A DNA stretch of 64,000 nt from Paracoccus aminophilus JCM 7686 (GCF_000444995.1 NC_022043.1:62001-126000), one strand, 5' to 3'; counted from the first letter of the stretch, positions 8,339-16,997 are shown. A program made the numbers and translations. Notes: generated by a model not told the origin, from the sequence alone.

Positions 8339-8851
8339 ATGATGCTTGGATTTCTGCTGCTCTGGGTCGGCGCTGTCCTGTTTCTGAACGGGCTTTGGCT
8401 GATGGCCAAGATCGAGGATCGCGAGATCGTCGTGATCAATCTCGTCTCGGGTCTGGTCGCGGGGGCGGTGGCCGCGCAATCGATCTTTGGCCCGGCCGCC
8501 ACGACCATCAGCATCCGCGCGGGCGCCCTGACTTTGCTTTTCGCCACGACCTACCTTTGGGTCGCCTATAATCGCTGGTCGGGCGTGAACGGGCGGGGGC
8601 TCGGTTGGTTCAGCCTCTTCGTCTCGATCACGCTGCTGCCGGAAATTCTGGGCGGCTTTCAGGCGGCCGCAAACGCCAGCGAGATCTGGCTCGCGCTCAA
8701 CTGGCTGATCTGGGCGGTCCTGTGGTTCATGTATTTCCTGCTTCTGGCGCTTGGAAAGCCCATCCTGAAGCAAACCGCCTGGACGACCCTGATCGCGGGG
8801 ATTGTCACGGGCTGGCTGCCGGGTTTGCTGCTGCTTTATGATCGGATGTGA
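8339..8851 (+). CDS. amiS: AmiS/UreI-family amide channel
   Basis: A 170-residue protein with six or seven hydrophobic helices and the family signature near the start (LLLWVGAVLFLNGLWLMAKI), then VVINLVSGLVAG, TYLWVAYNRW and a terminal LPGLLLLYDR. AmiS and UreI proteins are inner-membrane channels for short amides and urea. Here the likely substrate is dimethylformamide or a related amide, which would feed the cytoplasmic DMFase. The start at ATG 8339 is preferred because AAGGA at 8328-8332 is then six bases away; ATG 8333 would be too close. It closes the operon begun at 4028. AmiS also occurs in the Pseudomonas amidase operon beside AmiC, which supports reading this locus as a re-equipped ami operon. 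Confidence 0.9.
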   Translation: MMLGFLLLWVGAVLFLNGLWLMAKIEDREIVVINLVSGLVAGAVAAQSIFGPAATTISIRAGALTLLFATTYLWVAYNRWSGVNGRGLGWFSLFVSITLLPEILGGFQAAANASEIWLALNWLIWAVLWFMYFLLLALGKPILKQTAWTTLIAGIVTGWLPGLLLLYDRM

Positions 8852-9004
8852 GGGCACGGGCGGAGGGATGTGGGCCGCCGAAATGTCAATGCGATGTGCC
8901 CATTTGGCTTGTATCCCACCTGGTGGCCCGAGAGCAGCGTCGGCAAACTGATCGAAGTGGCGCTTTGCATGCTCGGCATCAGTGGCCAGCGAGATCCTGA
9001 CGCG

Positions 9005-10080
9005 TTAGCAGCTCAACGAGCTTGGCAGCCGCCGCATCAGGATCAGCACCGCCAGCACTGCGGGGATCAGTGCAGCCGAGAAGGACTGGACGGCTGCCGA
9101 AAGGCCGACATAGGTCGCGAGATAGCCCACAGCGATCATCGGCATGCCGATGCCAAGATAGACGATGACGTAATAGGTCGAGACGGTCTCGGCGCGGTGC
9201 TCTGGCGGCGCGCATCGGGTAATTTCCGCAAGGCTGCCCAGAAAGATGAGCCCGTATCCGTATCCGGCGATGCAAGCGGCAATGATCAGCAGGCCAAGCG
9301 GGGATTGGCGCCCGCCGAGGATCAGATAAATCAGACCAGGCAAGAGCAAGAGCAGTCCAAACCGCTGCAACGGCGTCGCGGGTCCCTCCCGTCCGAGGAT
9401 CTGGGCAAGGATCGACGCCGTGAGAAAGACGCTGGTGCTGCCCCCCGGGGGCCGCCAGCTTGACGCGTCCCGACAGTTCGATGCATAGGCCGACCCCACT
9501 CTGCAGAAAGATGTCCTCCATCTCCTTGGGGGCCGAGGGCTGGCGCGGTTTCCATGGATGCCGGGCGGCGGTGTCGGGAATGGTGAATAGAAGGGCGAGG
9601 GCGATCAGCAGCAAGACGGTTTCGAAGAGATAGGGCGTGACGAAAGGTGCAGGCCCGTATGGTGCAAGGATGCTCGAAACGAGCGGCCCGATCGCCAAGC
9701 CTGCCGCCGAGGTGGCTGCGGCGATCAGAGCGGCTGATTGAGGGATCTACCTCACCGGTCAGGGCGGTCAGGGCGCCCGAAGACGCGCCGACGACATATC
9801 CCTGAAGGATGCGGGTCCAGAAAAGCCACGCCGTGCCGGTCGCAAAAAGCAGGACCAGTATCGCGCGGCGCCCCAGTGCATCCGTAAGCGGCCCGACAAT
9901 CAGCAGGGCTGGAATGAGCGTCGCGACATATGCGGCGAAGATCGGCCTAGTGACGAAAGGGCTGTGGCCAAAGGCGTGCTCGTAGCCGTGGTCAAGGGGT
10001 GCCGGGAAGCTGGTGTCGACCAGCAAGACAAAGAGCGCGAAGGCGGCTTTTCCGAGGTTCCAGGGAACGGGAGAGCGGGA
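9005..10080 (-). pseudogene. Frameshifted MFS drug-efflux transporter
   Basis: Three pieces in three minus-strand frames together make one MFS protein. The first, about 10080 down to 9740, reads AAFALFVLLVDTSFPAP and contains the family loop GPLTDALGRR. The second, about 9740-9480, contains GPLVSSILAPYG and FETVLLLIALALLFTIPDT. The third, 9499-9005, contains the remaining transmembrane helices (FLTASILAQILG to LMRRLPSSLSC). Joining them needs at least two frameshifts. The 5' end also lacks a normal start: the frame runs into a TGA at 10081-10083 with no ATG or GTG after it. It was probably an exporter controlled by the divergent TetR gene, which is broken as well. Confidence 0.8.
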
Positions 10081-10179
10081 TCATTGGGTTTGGTTCACGA
10101 CATGCGGCATGATAGATCCGCCCGCGACTGAGCGGGCGTCAGTCTCAGTGAATCTCTGTCGATCTGTGAGTCTCGCCAG

Positions 10180-10832
10180 ATGCCCGGCCTAACCTTCAGC
10201 GCGCAGTCCCTCGCGGTAGAGCCGAAGAAGAAGCGCGTTAGCGAAGCTCCTGATGTCCGGCGCGAAGAGCTACTTCAGGCGGCATCAGCGCTGTTCACCG
10301 AAAAGGCGTCGCCGAGACCGGGATTGGCGATATCACCTGCCGCATCGGCGTCGCGCGCGGGACATTCTATCTTTACTTCAAATTCAAGGACGAAATCGTT
10401 TCCGCACTTTGGCAGCGCTATGTGTCGGGCTTTATGACCTTAACCGACGCTCTGATAACCGGGCCAGAGCACAGCCCCGGGCTACGGTTGGTCGCGTTTT
10501 TGATGCGCCTGACCGAACATGCGTTGGATCACATCCATCTGCACCGTACAATCTACGGCGCGGCCGATGCCCCGGCGAGCGCGCTGTGCAAACGCTCTGA
10601 CGAGGCGATTCTCGAGCGCCTGATCGGCATCCTCGACGACCAGCCGGATCTTGCTCCCGGCGTGCCGACCGACACGACCGCCGCGCTGCTGTTTCATGCG
10701 CTCGACGGCGCGCTTCACCAAAAAATCATGCGTGATCGTCAGATCGACCGCGATGCTTTTCCGGCCGAACTGCGTCATTTTATTGTGAAATTCATGACCA
10801 TTGAGGGCCGCTGCGGCGTAAGCAGAAGCTGA
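10180..10832 (+). pseudogene. Frameshifted TetR-family regulator
   Basis: The N-terminal half reads RREELLQAASALFTEK up to about 10304. The other frame then continues the TetR helix-turn-helix (GVAETGIGDITCRIG, then ARGTFYLYFKFKDEIVSALW) and a full ligand domain to TGA 10830-10832. One base lost from the A-run at 10301-10304 (GAAAAGGC where GAAAAAGGC would restore the frame) explains the break. The gene diverges from the broken MFS transporter, the usual repressor/pump arrangement, so both halves of an efflux module have decayed. A sequencing error in the A-run could produce the same picture for this gene, but not for the multiply broken neighbour. Confidence 0.78.
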
Positions 10833-10954
10833 GCTTTACGCCTGATATTGCCCCGCGCGTCGCCCAACGCACCCACGCAATTTTTGAGAAGTCGCGAGCT
10901 CCGCTCAACGGTTAGGCTCTTTCGAAGGCCAAGGCCGGAACAGGGGGCGGAAGT

Positions 10955-11528
10955 GTGTCGATTGCGGCTTGCGGGCTCAAGGCAGGACGGAGCAAAGGGG
11001 CGGTGGCCTTATGTCTCGGCTGGCTGGTGCTCGGGATCTTGGGTGCAATCCCCTCTGCCCATGCCGAGACCGCGTCCGACCTCACCAGGTTGCTTGCCTT
11101 GCGCGACGATCAGGTTGCGCCCGCAAAAGCCGAAACCGAGGTCGAGCGGCAAGTAACGCAGATGGCCAAAGGCATCGTCGGCGCTTGAGGCGCGCGATGT
11201 CGAGGCGCTGCGGCCCTATTACTCCTTCGATCCGCAGAATGTGTTTTTCGGACCGAATGCCATCGTCGCGCAGGGCGGCGATGCCTTTTTGCAGATGCAG
11301 GCTTTGATTCTGAAGAATTTCGATCACGTCGAAATCGGCATCAGCAATCTGGAGGTGCAGGATTACGAACCGATTGCGATCATGACCGCAGAGGGCACCG
11401 CCGTCGTCGAAATCAGCGGCCTCGCGGCGAGGTAGCCATTCCGCTGGACGCTTGTCGCCCGGCATTTCCCCGACGGCGCGTGGCGGGTCGTCCATGAGCA
11501 TTATTCTAGCCAACCATCCGAAGACTGA
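10955..11528 (+). pseudogene. Broken secreted SnoaL/NTF2-like protein
   Basis: The first frame (GTG 10955) gives a signal-like stretch (ALCLGWLVLGILGAIPSAHAE) and ends at a stop near 11188. Shifting one base at about 11180 continues smoothly as LEARDVEALRPYYSFDPQN and FFGPNAIVAQGG. After an in-frame TAG at 11433-11435 it continues as PFRWTLVARHFPDGAWRVVH, ending at TGA 11526-11528. The pattern, a helical start, a FFGP-type strand and a WRVVHEH-type last strand, fits the SnoaL/DUF4440 ketosteroid-isomerase-like fold. One frameshift plus one nonsense codon make it a pseudogene. The intact secreted-protein gene starts 41 bases after it. Confidence 0.65.
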
Positions 11529-11569
11529 CCGAAGGCGACATTCGTCGCAGAGCCCAACAGGAGAAAGAG

Positions 11570-12439
11570 ATGCAGCTTATCAAACGCATGATCCTTGGCA
11601 GCGGGGCAGTTCTGGCCCTGTCGCTTTCCGTCAGCGCGGGCGATCTGAGCACGCCGATTGCACCGGAAAATCAGGCCAAGATCGACAGCCTTCTCGAACG
11701 GATGAAAACGATGGATGTTAACGCGATGCCGAGCCTTTCGGTCCAGCGTTTCACCTTGCCCTCGGCGGGCGTCGACGTGCTGCGTGCCAAAGTCGAGGAA
11801 ACCTATACGATCGACGGCATCGGCCGCGATACGGTCGAGCTTTCAGGCTGGATCGCGGTGGTCCACAGCGATCCGGTTTCGATCGAGCCGGGGCAGGCGC
11901 CGCGCTGGGGTAATGCACAGGTCGGAACCGAATTCGTCGGCCTTTCCCTCAAGGGCGAAAGCGCGCTCTTTGGTCCGATAGAGGTCTCGCTCAATCCCGA
12001 CATGCCCGCGATTGGTCGGGTCGGCGCCTGGCCCGACGGCAAAGTGCCGCCCGCGTTCCTAACCATGGTCGGCGTCGATCAAAGCGATATCGACGAGATG
12101 GGGCGCCCGACCTGCAAACCGCCGAAGGGCAATTCTCCGCCCGAGAATGCGCCCTGCACCTGTCTTGCACCGCTGGCCGTTTCTGTGCGGATGCCGAGCC
12201 TGAAGCTTGAGATGAAGACCGACCGGCCCGTGGTCATGCAATCCTCGGTCGAGACCATTCCCCCGGTCGGCTATGTCGCCTCGACCAGCGTCGAGCCGCG
12301 CGCTTTGATGAGCGATGGTCGCAAGGTCGGAGAGTTACGTTCGGCCCAAGTGAAGTTCCGCGAAATTATCCTGCATGAGCCCCTGAGCGGCGCGGGCTTT
12401 GACCAGCGCTTCGATCTGAAAACCGTGTCGAACGATTAG
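11570..12439 (+). CDS. Secreted protein of unknown function
   Basis: A 289-residue protein with a signal peptide (MQLIKRMILGSGAVLALSLSVSAGD) and a GGAGAAAGAG ribosome-binding site before ATG 11570. The mature part is beta-rich, with repeated short strands (YTIDGIGRDTVELSGWIAVV, FVGLSLKGESALFG, VREIILHEPL-like end) and a central cysteine cluster (CKPPKGNSPPENAPCTCLAP). I do not recognise the family. It sits immediately downstream of the broken SnoaL-like gene and may once have formed an operon with it. A perfect stem-loop right after the stop probably ends the transcript. It is the only clearly intact larger gene between 8.9 and 14.1 kb. Confidence 0.72.
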   Translation: MQLIKRMILGSGAVLALSLSVSAGDLSTPIAPENQAKIDSLLERMKTMDVNAMPSLSVQRFTLPSAGVDVLRAKVEETYTIDGIGRDTVELSGWIAVVHSDPVSIEPGQAPRWGNAQVGTEFVGLSLKGESALFGPIEVSLNPDMPAIGRVGAWPDGKVPPAFLTMVGVDQSDIDEMGRPTCKPPKGNSPPENAPCTCLAPLAVSVRMPSLKLEMKTDRPVVMQSSVETIPPVGYVASTSVEPRALMSDGRKVGELRSAQVKFREIILHEPLSGAGFDQRFDLKTVSND

Positions 12440-12440
12440 G

Positions 12441-12486
12441 CCGATCTTGCATCGGGCGGGGTCAGGCCCGCCCGATGCAAGATCGG
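12441..12486 (+). terminator. Perfect 20-bp stem-loop after the secreted-protein gene
   Basis: Bases 12441-12460 are exactly complementary to 12467-12486, with a 6-base loop (GTCAGG). The stem begins two bases after the stop codon. No T-run follows, so termination may be partial, or the stem may protect the 3' end of the mRNA. Confidence 0.65.
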
Positions 12487-12503
12487 GAGTGGGCGAAGCA
12501 ACG

Positions 12504-12635
12504 ATGAAAGACAAGCTGTGGATTACTGAAGCGCCAATCGCCCGTCCCGCCTTACGGGATGTCAGGCTGATTTTGGCGGGCGTTCTCGCGATCCTGCTCA
12601 GTCTTGTCCTGCTTGGCTTAGCTGCGGCATGCTGA
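12504..12635 (+). CDS. Small single-pass membrane peptide (43 residues)
   Basis: A short frame from ATG 12504 to TGA 12633-12635 encodes a charged N-terminus (MKDKLWITEAPIARP) followed by one clear transmembrane helix (LILAGVLAILLSLVLLGLAAAC). A longer reading from 12447 would run through the stem-loop and is less likely. No strong ribosome-binding site is visible. The family is unrecognised. It lies between the secreted-protein gene and the decayed transposase, and could be a genuine small membrane protein or chance coding. Confidence 0.4.
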   Translation: MKDKLWITEAPIARPALRDVRLILAGVLAILLSLVLLGLAAAC

Positions 12636-12668
12636 TTGAGGCTGTACGTGTCCCTTTCTCGGCTTGTT

Positions 12669-13540
12669 TCAGCGCATGCGAACGGTCTCGGGCGTCCCGA
12701 GTAATGTGGGGCGGTTCATGAGTGTGATGCGGATCTGAACCTGTGCATCCTGCCGGTCGAACTCTCTGGCCATGACGCGCTCATTCAGCAACTTGAGGCG
12801 CCTCATCTTGGCCGCGACACGACGCCGTCGGTGATATCCGGACCACTTCTTCCAGTTCGCCCGACCGAAGCGTTTGCGGGCCTGCAATACTTCCTTGCGT
12901 GCATTCAGACCCGGGTCGGGGCCCTTCCAGTCCCGGGCCTATCGTCGCGACGGTATGTTGGCATCGACACCTCGGGCGGGGTCTGCGCCAACGGGTCGGG
13001 CAGAACGCCCTGCCAGTTCGCTCGAATCGGTGGCGCCTCACCGGCGCGATATCGCCACCGCGCGACCTTCAAGGGTTTCGGCATCGATGCCGATGTGGAT
13101 CTTGCGCCACTGCCTACGGCGGCTGGCCCCTTGCTTGCGAACCTGCCACTCGCCTTTGCCCGCGGGCTTAGGGCCGCTGCTGTCCAACAGCAGATGCAGG
13201 GGGCCGGACGCTGCACGATAGGGGATCTGCACCTTCAGATGCGTTTGCCTGCGACAGAGCGTCGTGCAATCCGGCACCGACCAGTTGAGACCGGACAGGC
13301 TTAGCAGGCTCTCTAGGAACGCAGCTGCTTGTCGGAGCGGTCGCCCGAACAGCACCTTGACCGAAAGGCCGACTTGGATGGTTGCGGCAGACACCTCTCA
13401 GGATGGTCTGGCCTGCCGTTCGGGCCGCGAAACATGACACCTCTGGGTCAAGCCATACCAAGAGCGCGCCGCGCCGCTTTAGAGCCTGGTTGTAGCAGGA
13501 TCAGTTCGTCGTGCGGAAAAGGGGGGACGGGTTTGCTCAT
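12669..13540 (-). pseudogene. Decayed IS5-family transposase
   Basis: Minus-strand pieces match an IS5-family transposase. A start at ATG 13540 (MSKPVPPFPHDELILLQPGS) meets a stop after about 30 codons. The central block at 13394-13038 reads VLFGRPLRQAAAFLESLL, SLSGLNWSVPDC, HLLLDSSG and QWRKIHIGIDAETLEGRAV. The C-terminal block at 12887-12669 reads WKKWSGYHRRRRVAAKMRRL. The first catalytic Asp (LLLD) remains, but the catalytic Glu is Ala (RVAAKM where RIEAKM is usual). Several frameshifts and stops break the gene. It is related to, but clearly different from, the intact transposase at 37761. No terminal repeats or target duplication were found. Confidence 0.85.
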
Positions 13541-14137
13541 AGTGCCAGCCTAATCGGCTGATTCAAAATCATGAATCCGACGGCCAAGGAAGAGCGCAAC
13601 AAAGCCATATCAATCTATCATCTGATCCTGCGCCACGAGCGCGGATTTGGTGCGGGCAGCGGCGAGATTGCGCGGCTCCAGTTCAAGAACCGTGCCAATG
13701 CGATCAGCCCGATCATTGTCGGCTCTTTTGATCGCCGCGCGCCGGTGGGAAGGCCTGCGAATTGGCGTTTTGTTCCGCCGTTGCGCAAGCCAGCACAGCT
13801 TGAACTGGCGGGAAAATACCTGCTGGCGGTGACGTTGCCGCTTTTTCCCAAGGTCTCAGATATGGTGTGCTTTCGTCCGCAACAGATTGGCTCGGTTCAG
13901 GCAAAAGGCACTGGCGCCGCACTTGAAATCGAGATGCGCGCACCGACGATTTTTGATCCGCCGATCACCTTGGCCATCCCCGCGCTTCTGTGCCGCAGGC
14001 ACCGGAGGCGAGCCGCTCGGGCCGGGCTATCTGCCCAGATCGACGATAACGATCATTTGGCTTTTCGGCGACGGCGATCGGGGCTATGGCCCGGCTCCGA
14101 AGAGGGCCGCATTCGCGTCGAGGCGGGCCCCGGTCAG
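13541..14137 (+). other. Gap before the AraC gene; open frame of doubtful coding value
   Basis: The AraC frame stays open back to 13571, giving about 189 extra codons that begin MNPTAKEERNKAISIYHL. This part has no recognisable domain, ends in an arginine-rich run (CRRHRRRAARAG) and does not resemble the N-terminus of any AraC protein. A block around 13790-13950 faintly recalls acetamidase/formamidase sequence. Most likely this is decayed DNA that happens to be open. Confidence 0.35.
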
Positions 14138-14977
14138 ATGCAGAACAGGTCCGCCATGCAGGGCTCCAGTCTCACCTCGCGCCGCGATCTTGTCACCGGG
14201 ATCGAGGCCATTCATGCGCGGTTCTCGGGTCATGCCTATGACATGCACACGCATGACGACGAATGGCTGGTCGGCGTGACCCATGCGGGCGTGCAGGATT
14301 TCTTCTGCCGAGGCAGTCGGCGGCAGAGCACGCGCGGCAAGGTCATCCTGATCGAGCCCGGCGAACGACACGACGGCCGTGCGGTCGAGGCGGGCGGGTT
14401 CTCCTATAGTATGCTCTACCTGCCGGCGCCTTGGGTGCGACATGCGCTTGGCAGCGATGCGGGCATTGGTTTTCGCCAGACCTTGGCCGAGGACGACCGG
14501 CTGGGCCAAGCGATTGTTGCAACCTGCCGCGCAATGCTGAAGGGGGGCGGCGCGCTGCAAATCGAAGAGCTTCGTGACCGCGTGCTCGGGCGGCTGCGCC
14601 AGCATCTGGGTGCCGCGCCTGCGCGCGCGGACCGCCCCGACCTTGGGCTCGCGGCGCGGGCGATGGCCTATTTGCAGGCCCATTTCGACACGGATCTGAC
14701 CAGCGCCGATCTGGTTCAGGCGACGGGCGCGGACAGCCGCTTTCAGCTCGCGCGCGCGTTTCAGGCGCGCTACGGCACCTCGCCCCATGCCTGTCTGGTC
14801 GAGATCCGGCTGGCGCGAGCGCGGGCGCTTTTGCGCGCGGGTCAAGCCCCGGCAGAGGCCGCCGCTGCCTGTGGATTTGCCGATCAAAGCCATATGACCC
14901 GTTGGTTCCGGCGAGCCTATGGCATTGCTCCGGGGGCCTGGCAGCGGGGGCGCACAATCGTTCAAGACCACGCCTGA
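14138..14977 (+). CDS. AraC-family regulator with cupin N-terminal domain
   Basis: From ATG 14138 (or 14156) the protein has 279 or 273 residues. An AraC-type cupin sensor comes first (HAYDMHTHDDEWLVGVTHAG, then VILIEPGERHDG) and a double helix-turn-helix last (ARAMAYLQAHFDTDLTSADL, RLARARALLRAG, ACGFADQSHMTRWFRRAYG). These starts are chosen because the open frame further upstream does not look like AraC sequence. It is followed 42 bases later by a DUF2000 gene; such pairs are common, and the regulator probably controls that gene. The effector is unknown. Confidence 0.88.
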   Translation: MQNRSAMQGSSLTSRRDLVTGIEAIHARFSGHAYDMHTHDDEWLVGVTHAGVQDFFCRGSRRQSTRGKVILIEPGERHDGRAVEAGGFSYSMLYLPAPWVRHALGSDAGIGFRQTLAEDDRLGQAIVATCRAMLKGGGALQIEELRDRVLGRLRQHLGAAPARADRPDLGLAARAMAYLQAHFDTDLTSADLVQATGADSRFQLARAFQARYGTSPHACLVEIRLARARALLRAGQAPAEAAAACGFADQSHMTRWFRRAYGIAPGAWQRGRTIVQDHA

Positions 14978-15019
14978 CCGCGTGGGCTATTGCGGCCTCC
15001 CATCACGAAGAGGCCGCAG

Positions 15020-15427
15020 ATGTTTGACACCAAAATCGCCATTCTGATCCAAACCGATCTAGAAAACTGGCAAAAACTGAACGTGACCGCGTTCCTTGCA
15101 TCCGGGATGACAGCCGCGCTGCCCGATCTTCTGGGCGAGCCCTATATCGACGCCGCCGGGCGCGAACACGGGCGGCTTTTGGGCCAACCGATGCTGATTT
15201 TTGCGGGCGAGACCGATCTGCTGCAGCGCGTCTGGGCCAAAAGCATCGAGCGTGGTCTGGTTCGCGCAGCCTATGTCCGGGCGATGTTTGCGACCGGCCA
15301 TGACAGTGCCAATCGCGAGGTCTTTCGCGCCGAACCCGCCGATGCCCCGGATCTGGTCGGGCTCGCCGTCTATGGCGCCAAAAAGGACGTGGATAAGGTG
15401 ATCAAGGGCGCGAAGCTTCATCCCTGA
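15020..15427 (+). CDS. DUF2000-family protein
   Basis: A 135-residue protein from ATG 15020 (MFDTKIAILIQTDLENWQKL), which has AGAGG nearby; the upstream in-frame start at 14990 would add ten unconserved residues. Family features visible are KLNVTAFLASGMTA, LLGEPYIDAAG, LGQPMLIFAG, ERGLVRAAYVRAMFATGHDSAN and the closing DKVIKGAKLHP. DUF2000 proteins have a peptidyl-tRNA-hydrolase-II-like fold and no settled function. It lies directly behind the AraC-type regulator and probably shares its transcript or control. Confidence 0.88.
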   Translation: MFDTKIAILIQTDLENWQKLNVTAFLASGMTAALPDLLGEPYIDAAGREHGRLLGQPMLIFAGETDLLQRVWAKSIERGLVRAAYVRAMFATGHDSANREVFRAEPADAPDLVGLAVYGAKKDVDKVIKGAKLHP

Positions 15428-15731
15428 CGCGCGGCGCGGGTTACGACCTGGCTCAGCTGTGGCGTCAAAGTTGCGCGGACCAGACGCCACGCGCCTCGGC
15501 CGCGAAAATCCTTGAACCGCACCCGCTGCCGGGTCCAGATCGCGGCGGCGGGATTTGCGGGCATATCGAGCTTTATCCAAGGCCAACTGCCCGTTCGCCC
15601 GCCCAGAGCCTGAGGTTTCGGTCCCCGACCAGAGCGGTCTCACGGGATCGATAATATCTTAAACACTGATTTCTGGCCTCGATCCAAGGGCGGGACTATG
15701 GTCAAAGAGCCTGAGAAGCGGAGCGTTGTTG
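15428..15731. other. Gene-free stretch before the CAP/RTX gene
   Basis: About 300 bases with no convincing frame on either strand. The last 80 bases are less GC-rich (GATAATATCTTAAACACTG) and probably hold the promoter of the CAP/RTX gene. No strong hairpin was seen. Confidence 0.4.
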
Positions 15732-16997
15732 ATGTCCTATGCCACTCAAGATGAACGATATTTTGTCAGTCTGGTTAATACAGCCCGGGCGGAAAAGGGG
15801 CTGAAGCCCCTGACCATTGAAAAGCATTTGAACGATTCCGCGGACAGCCACAGCAGATGGATGCTCGACGCCAATGTGTTCTCCCATACCGGGGAGCGGG
15901 GATCGAGCTCGAATGATCGGATGAAGGCCGCGGGCTTTGATCTTGCGGGCAATTGGATGACCGCGGAAAACATCGCTTATGTCACGATCCGGGGCGAGGA
16001 CGATCTGCGCGACGAGGTGCGCCAGCTGCATCAGAACCTGATGAACAGCCCCGGCCATTACGCCAATATCATGAGCGATGCGGCCTTTATCGGCATCGGG
16101 CTTCAGGTCGGTTCTTTCCGCTCTGGCGGGCGCGATTACAAAGTCCTGATGGTGACGCAGAATTTTGGAAATACGCAAGGCGAGCTTTCGCTCGATACCG
16201 GTAATTTCGAGCGGGTCGCGGCGCCGAAGGTAGATTTCTCGATGATCGGTCGGGCGGAATGGCTGACCAGTTTCGACGGTAAGCTGTTTCTGGACGCAGG
16301 GCCTCAGGACCGAACCGCGCGGAATGATGATTACCGGCTGACGGGCAAGAATGACGTGGTTTCGGGCGGCGCGGGGGATGATTGGATCGCGGGCAATGGC
16401 GGTCATGACAAGCTCGACGGCGGCGCGGGCAATGATCATCTCTTTGGCGGGGCTGGCAATGACAAGCTGATCGGCGGGGCAGGCCATGACAGGCTGGTCG
16501 GCGGTGGCGGGCATGACCAGATTTTCGGCGGGGCCGGGGACGATATCATCTTTGGCGGCCTCGGGAATGATCGGCTCTTTGGGGGCGCCGGGCAGGACAA
16601 GATCAGCGGTGGTGCGGGGGCGGACCGGATCGACGGAGGCCCCGGCGATGACTGGCTTGCCGGAGATGCCGGGAACGACACGCTGATCGGGGGGCCGGGC
16701 AATGACACGCTGGTCGGCGGACGCGGCAATGATTTGATGAACGGCGGCGCGGGCGCGGATGTGTTCCTCTTCGAGCGCGGCTTTGGGCGCGACACGATTG
16801 TGGGGTTCGAACATGGCATCGACCGACTGTTCCTGACCGCTGATCTGGTCGGCAAGAATGGCCCGGACTATATTCTGTCCCATACCCGCGAGACCGCGAC
16901 CGGCGTTGTCATCGACTTCGGCGCGCAGGGCTCGATCACCATTCAGGGCAAGGGGCTGACGGCCGCGGTAATCGCTGACGACATTTTCGTCGTCTGA
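15732..16997 (+). CDS. CAP/SCP-domain protein fused to RTX calcium-binding repeats
   Basis: A 421-residue protein starting at ATG 15732 (two TTG codons precede it). Residues about 8-150 form a CAP (SCP/PR-1-like) domain: FVSLVNTARAEKGLKPL, the His of DSHSRWM, FSHTG, AENIAY and LMNSPGHYANIM. From about residue 210 to 345 runs a block of GGxGxDxUx nonapeptides (GGAGNDHLF, GGAGNDKLI and others) that bind calcium. The tail (VIDFGAQGSITIQGKG, ending DDIFVV) fits a C-terminal signal for type I secretion. There is no N-terminal signal peptide. No type I exporter gene lies in this window, so secretion would depend on one elsewhere. Its activity after export is unknown. Confidence 0.9.
   Translation: MSYATQDERYFVSLVNTARAEKGLKPLTIEKHLNDSADSHSRWMLDANVFSHTGERGSSSNDRMKAAGFDLAGNWMTAENIAYVTIRGEDDLRDEVRQLHQNLMNSPGHYANIMSDAAFIGIGLQVGSFRSGGRDYKVLMVTQNFGNTQGELSLDTGNFERVAAPKVDFSMIGRAEWLTSFDGKLFLDAGPQDRTARNDDYRLTGKNDVVSGGAGDDWIAGNGGHDKLDGGAGNDHLFGGAGNDKLIGGAGHDRLVGGGGHDQIFGGAGDDIIFGGLGNDRLFGGAGQDKISGGAGADRIDGGPGDDWLAGDAGNDTLIGGPGNDTLVGGRGNDLMNGGAGADVFLFERGFGRDTIVGFEHGIDRLFLTADLVGKNGPDYILSHTRETATGVVIDFGAQGSITIQGKGLTAAVIADDIFVV

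Noticed and set aside
12447..12503. Longer start for the 43-residue membrane peptide
   Set aside because: The extra codons run through the perfect stem-loop and have no ribosome-binding site; ATG 12504 gives a sensible membrane peptide.
13571..14137. Possible decayed acetamidase/formamidase upstream of the AraC gene
   Set aside because: A block near 13790-13950 faintly resembles that family (VTLPLF, then SVQAKGTGAALEIEM), but neighbouring family motifs are missing in all frames. A profile search would be needed before naming it.
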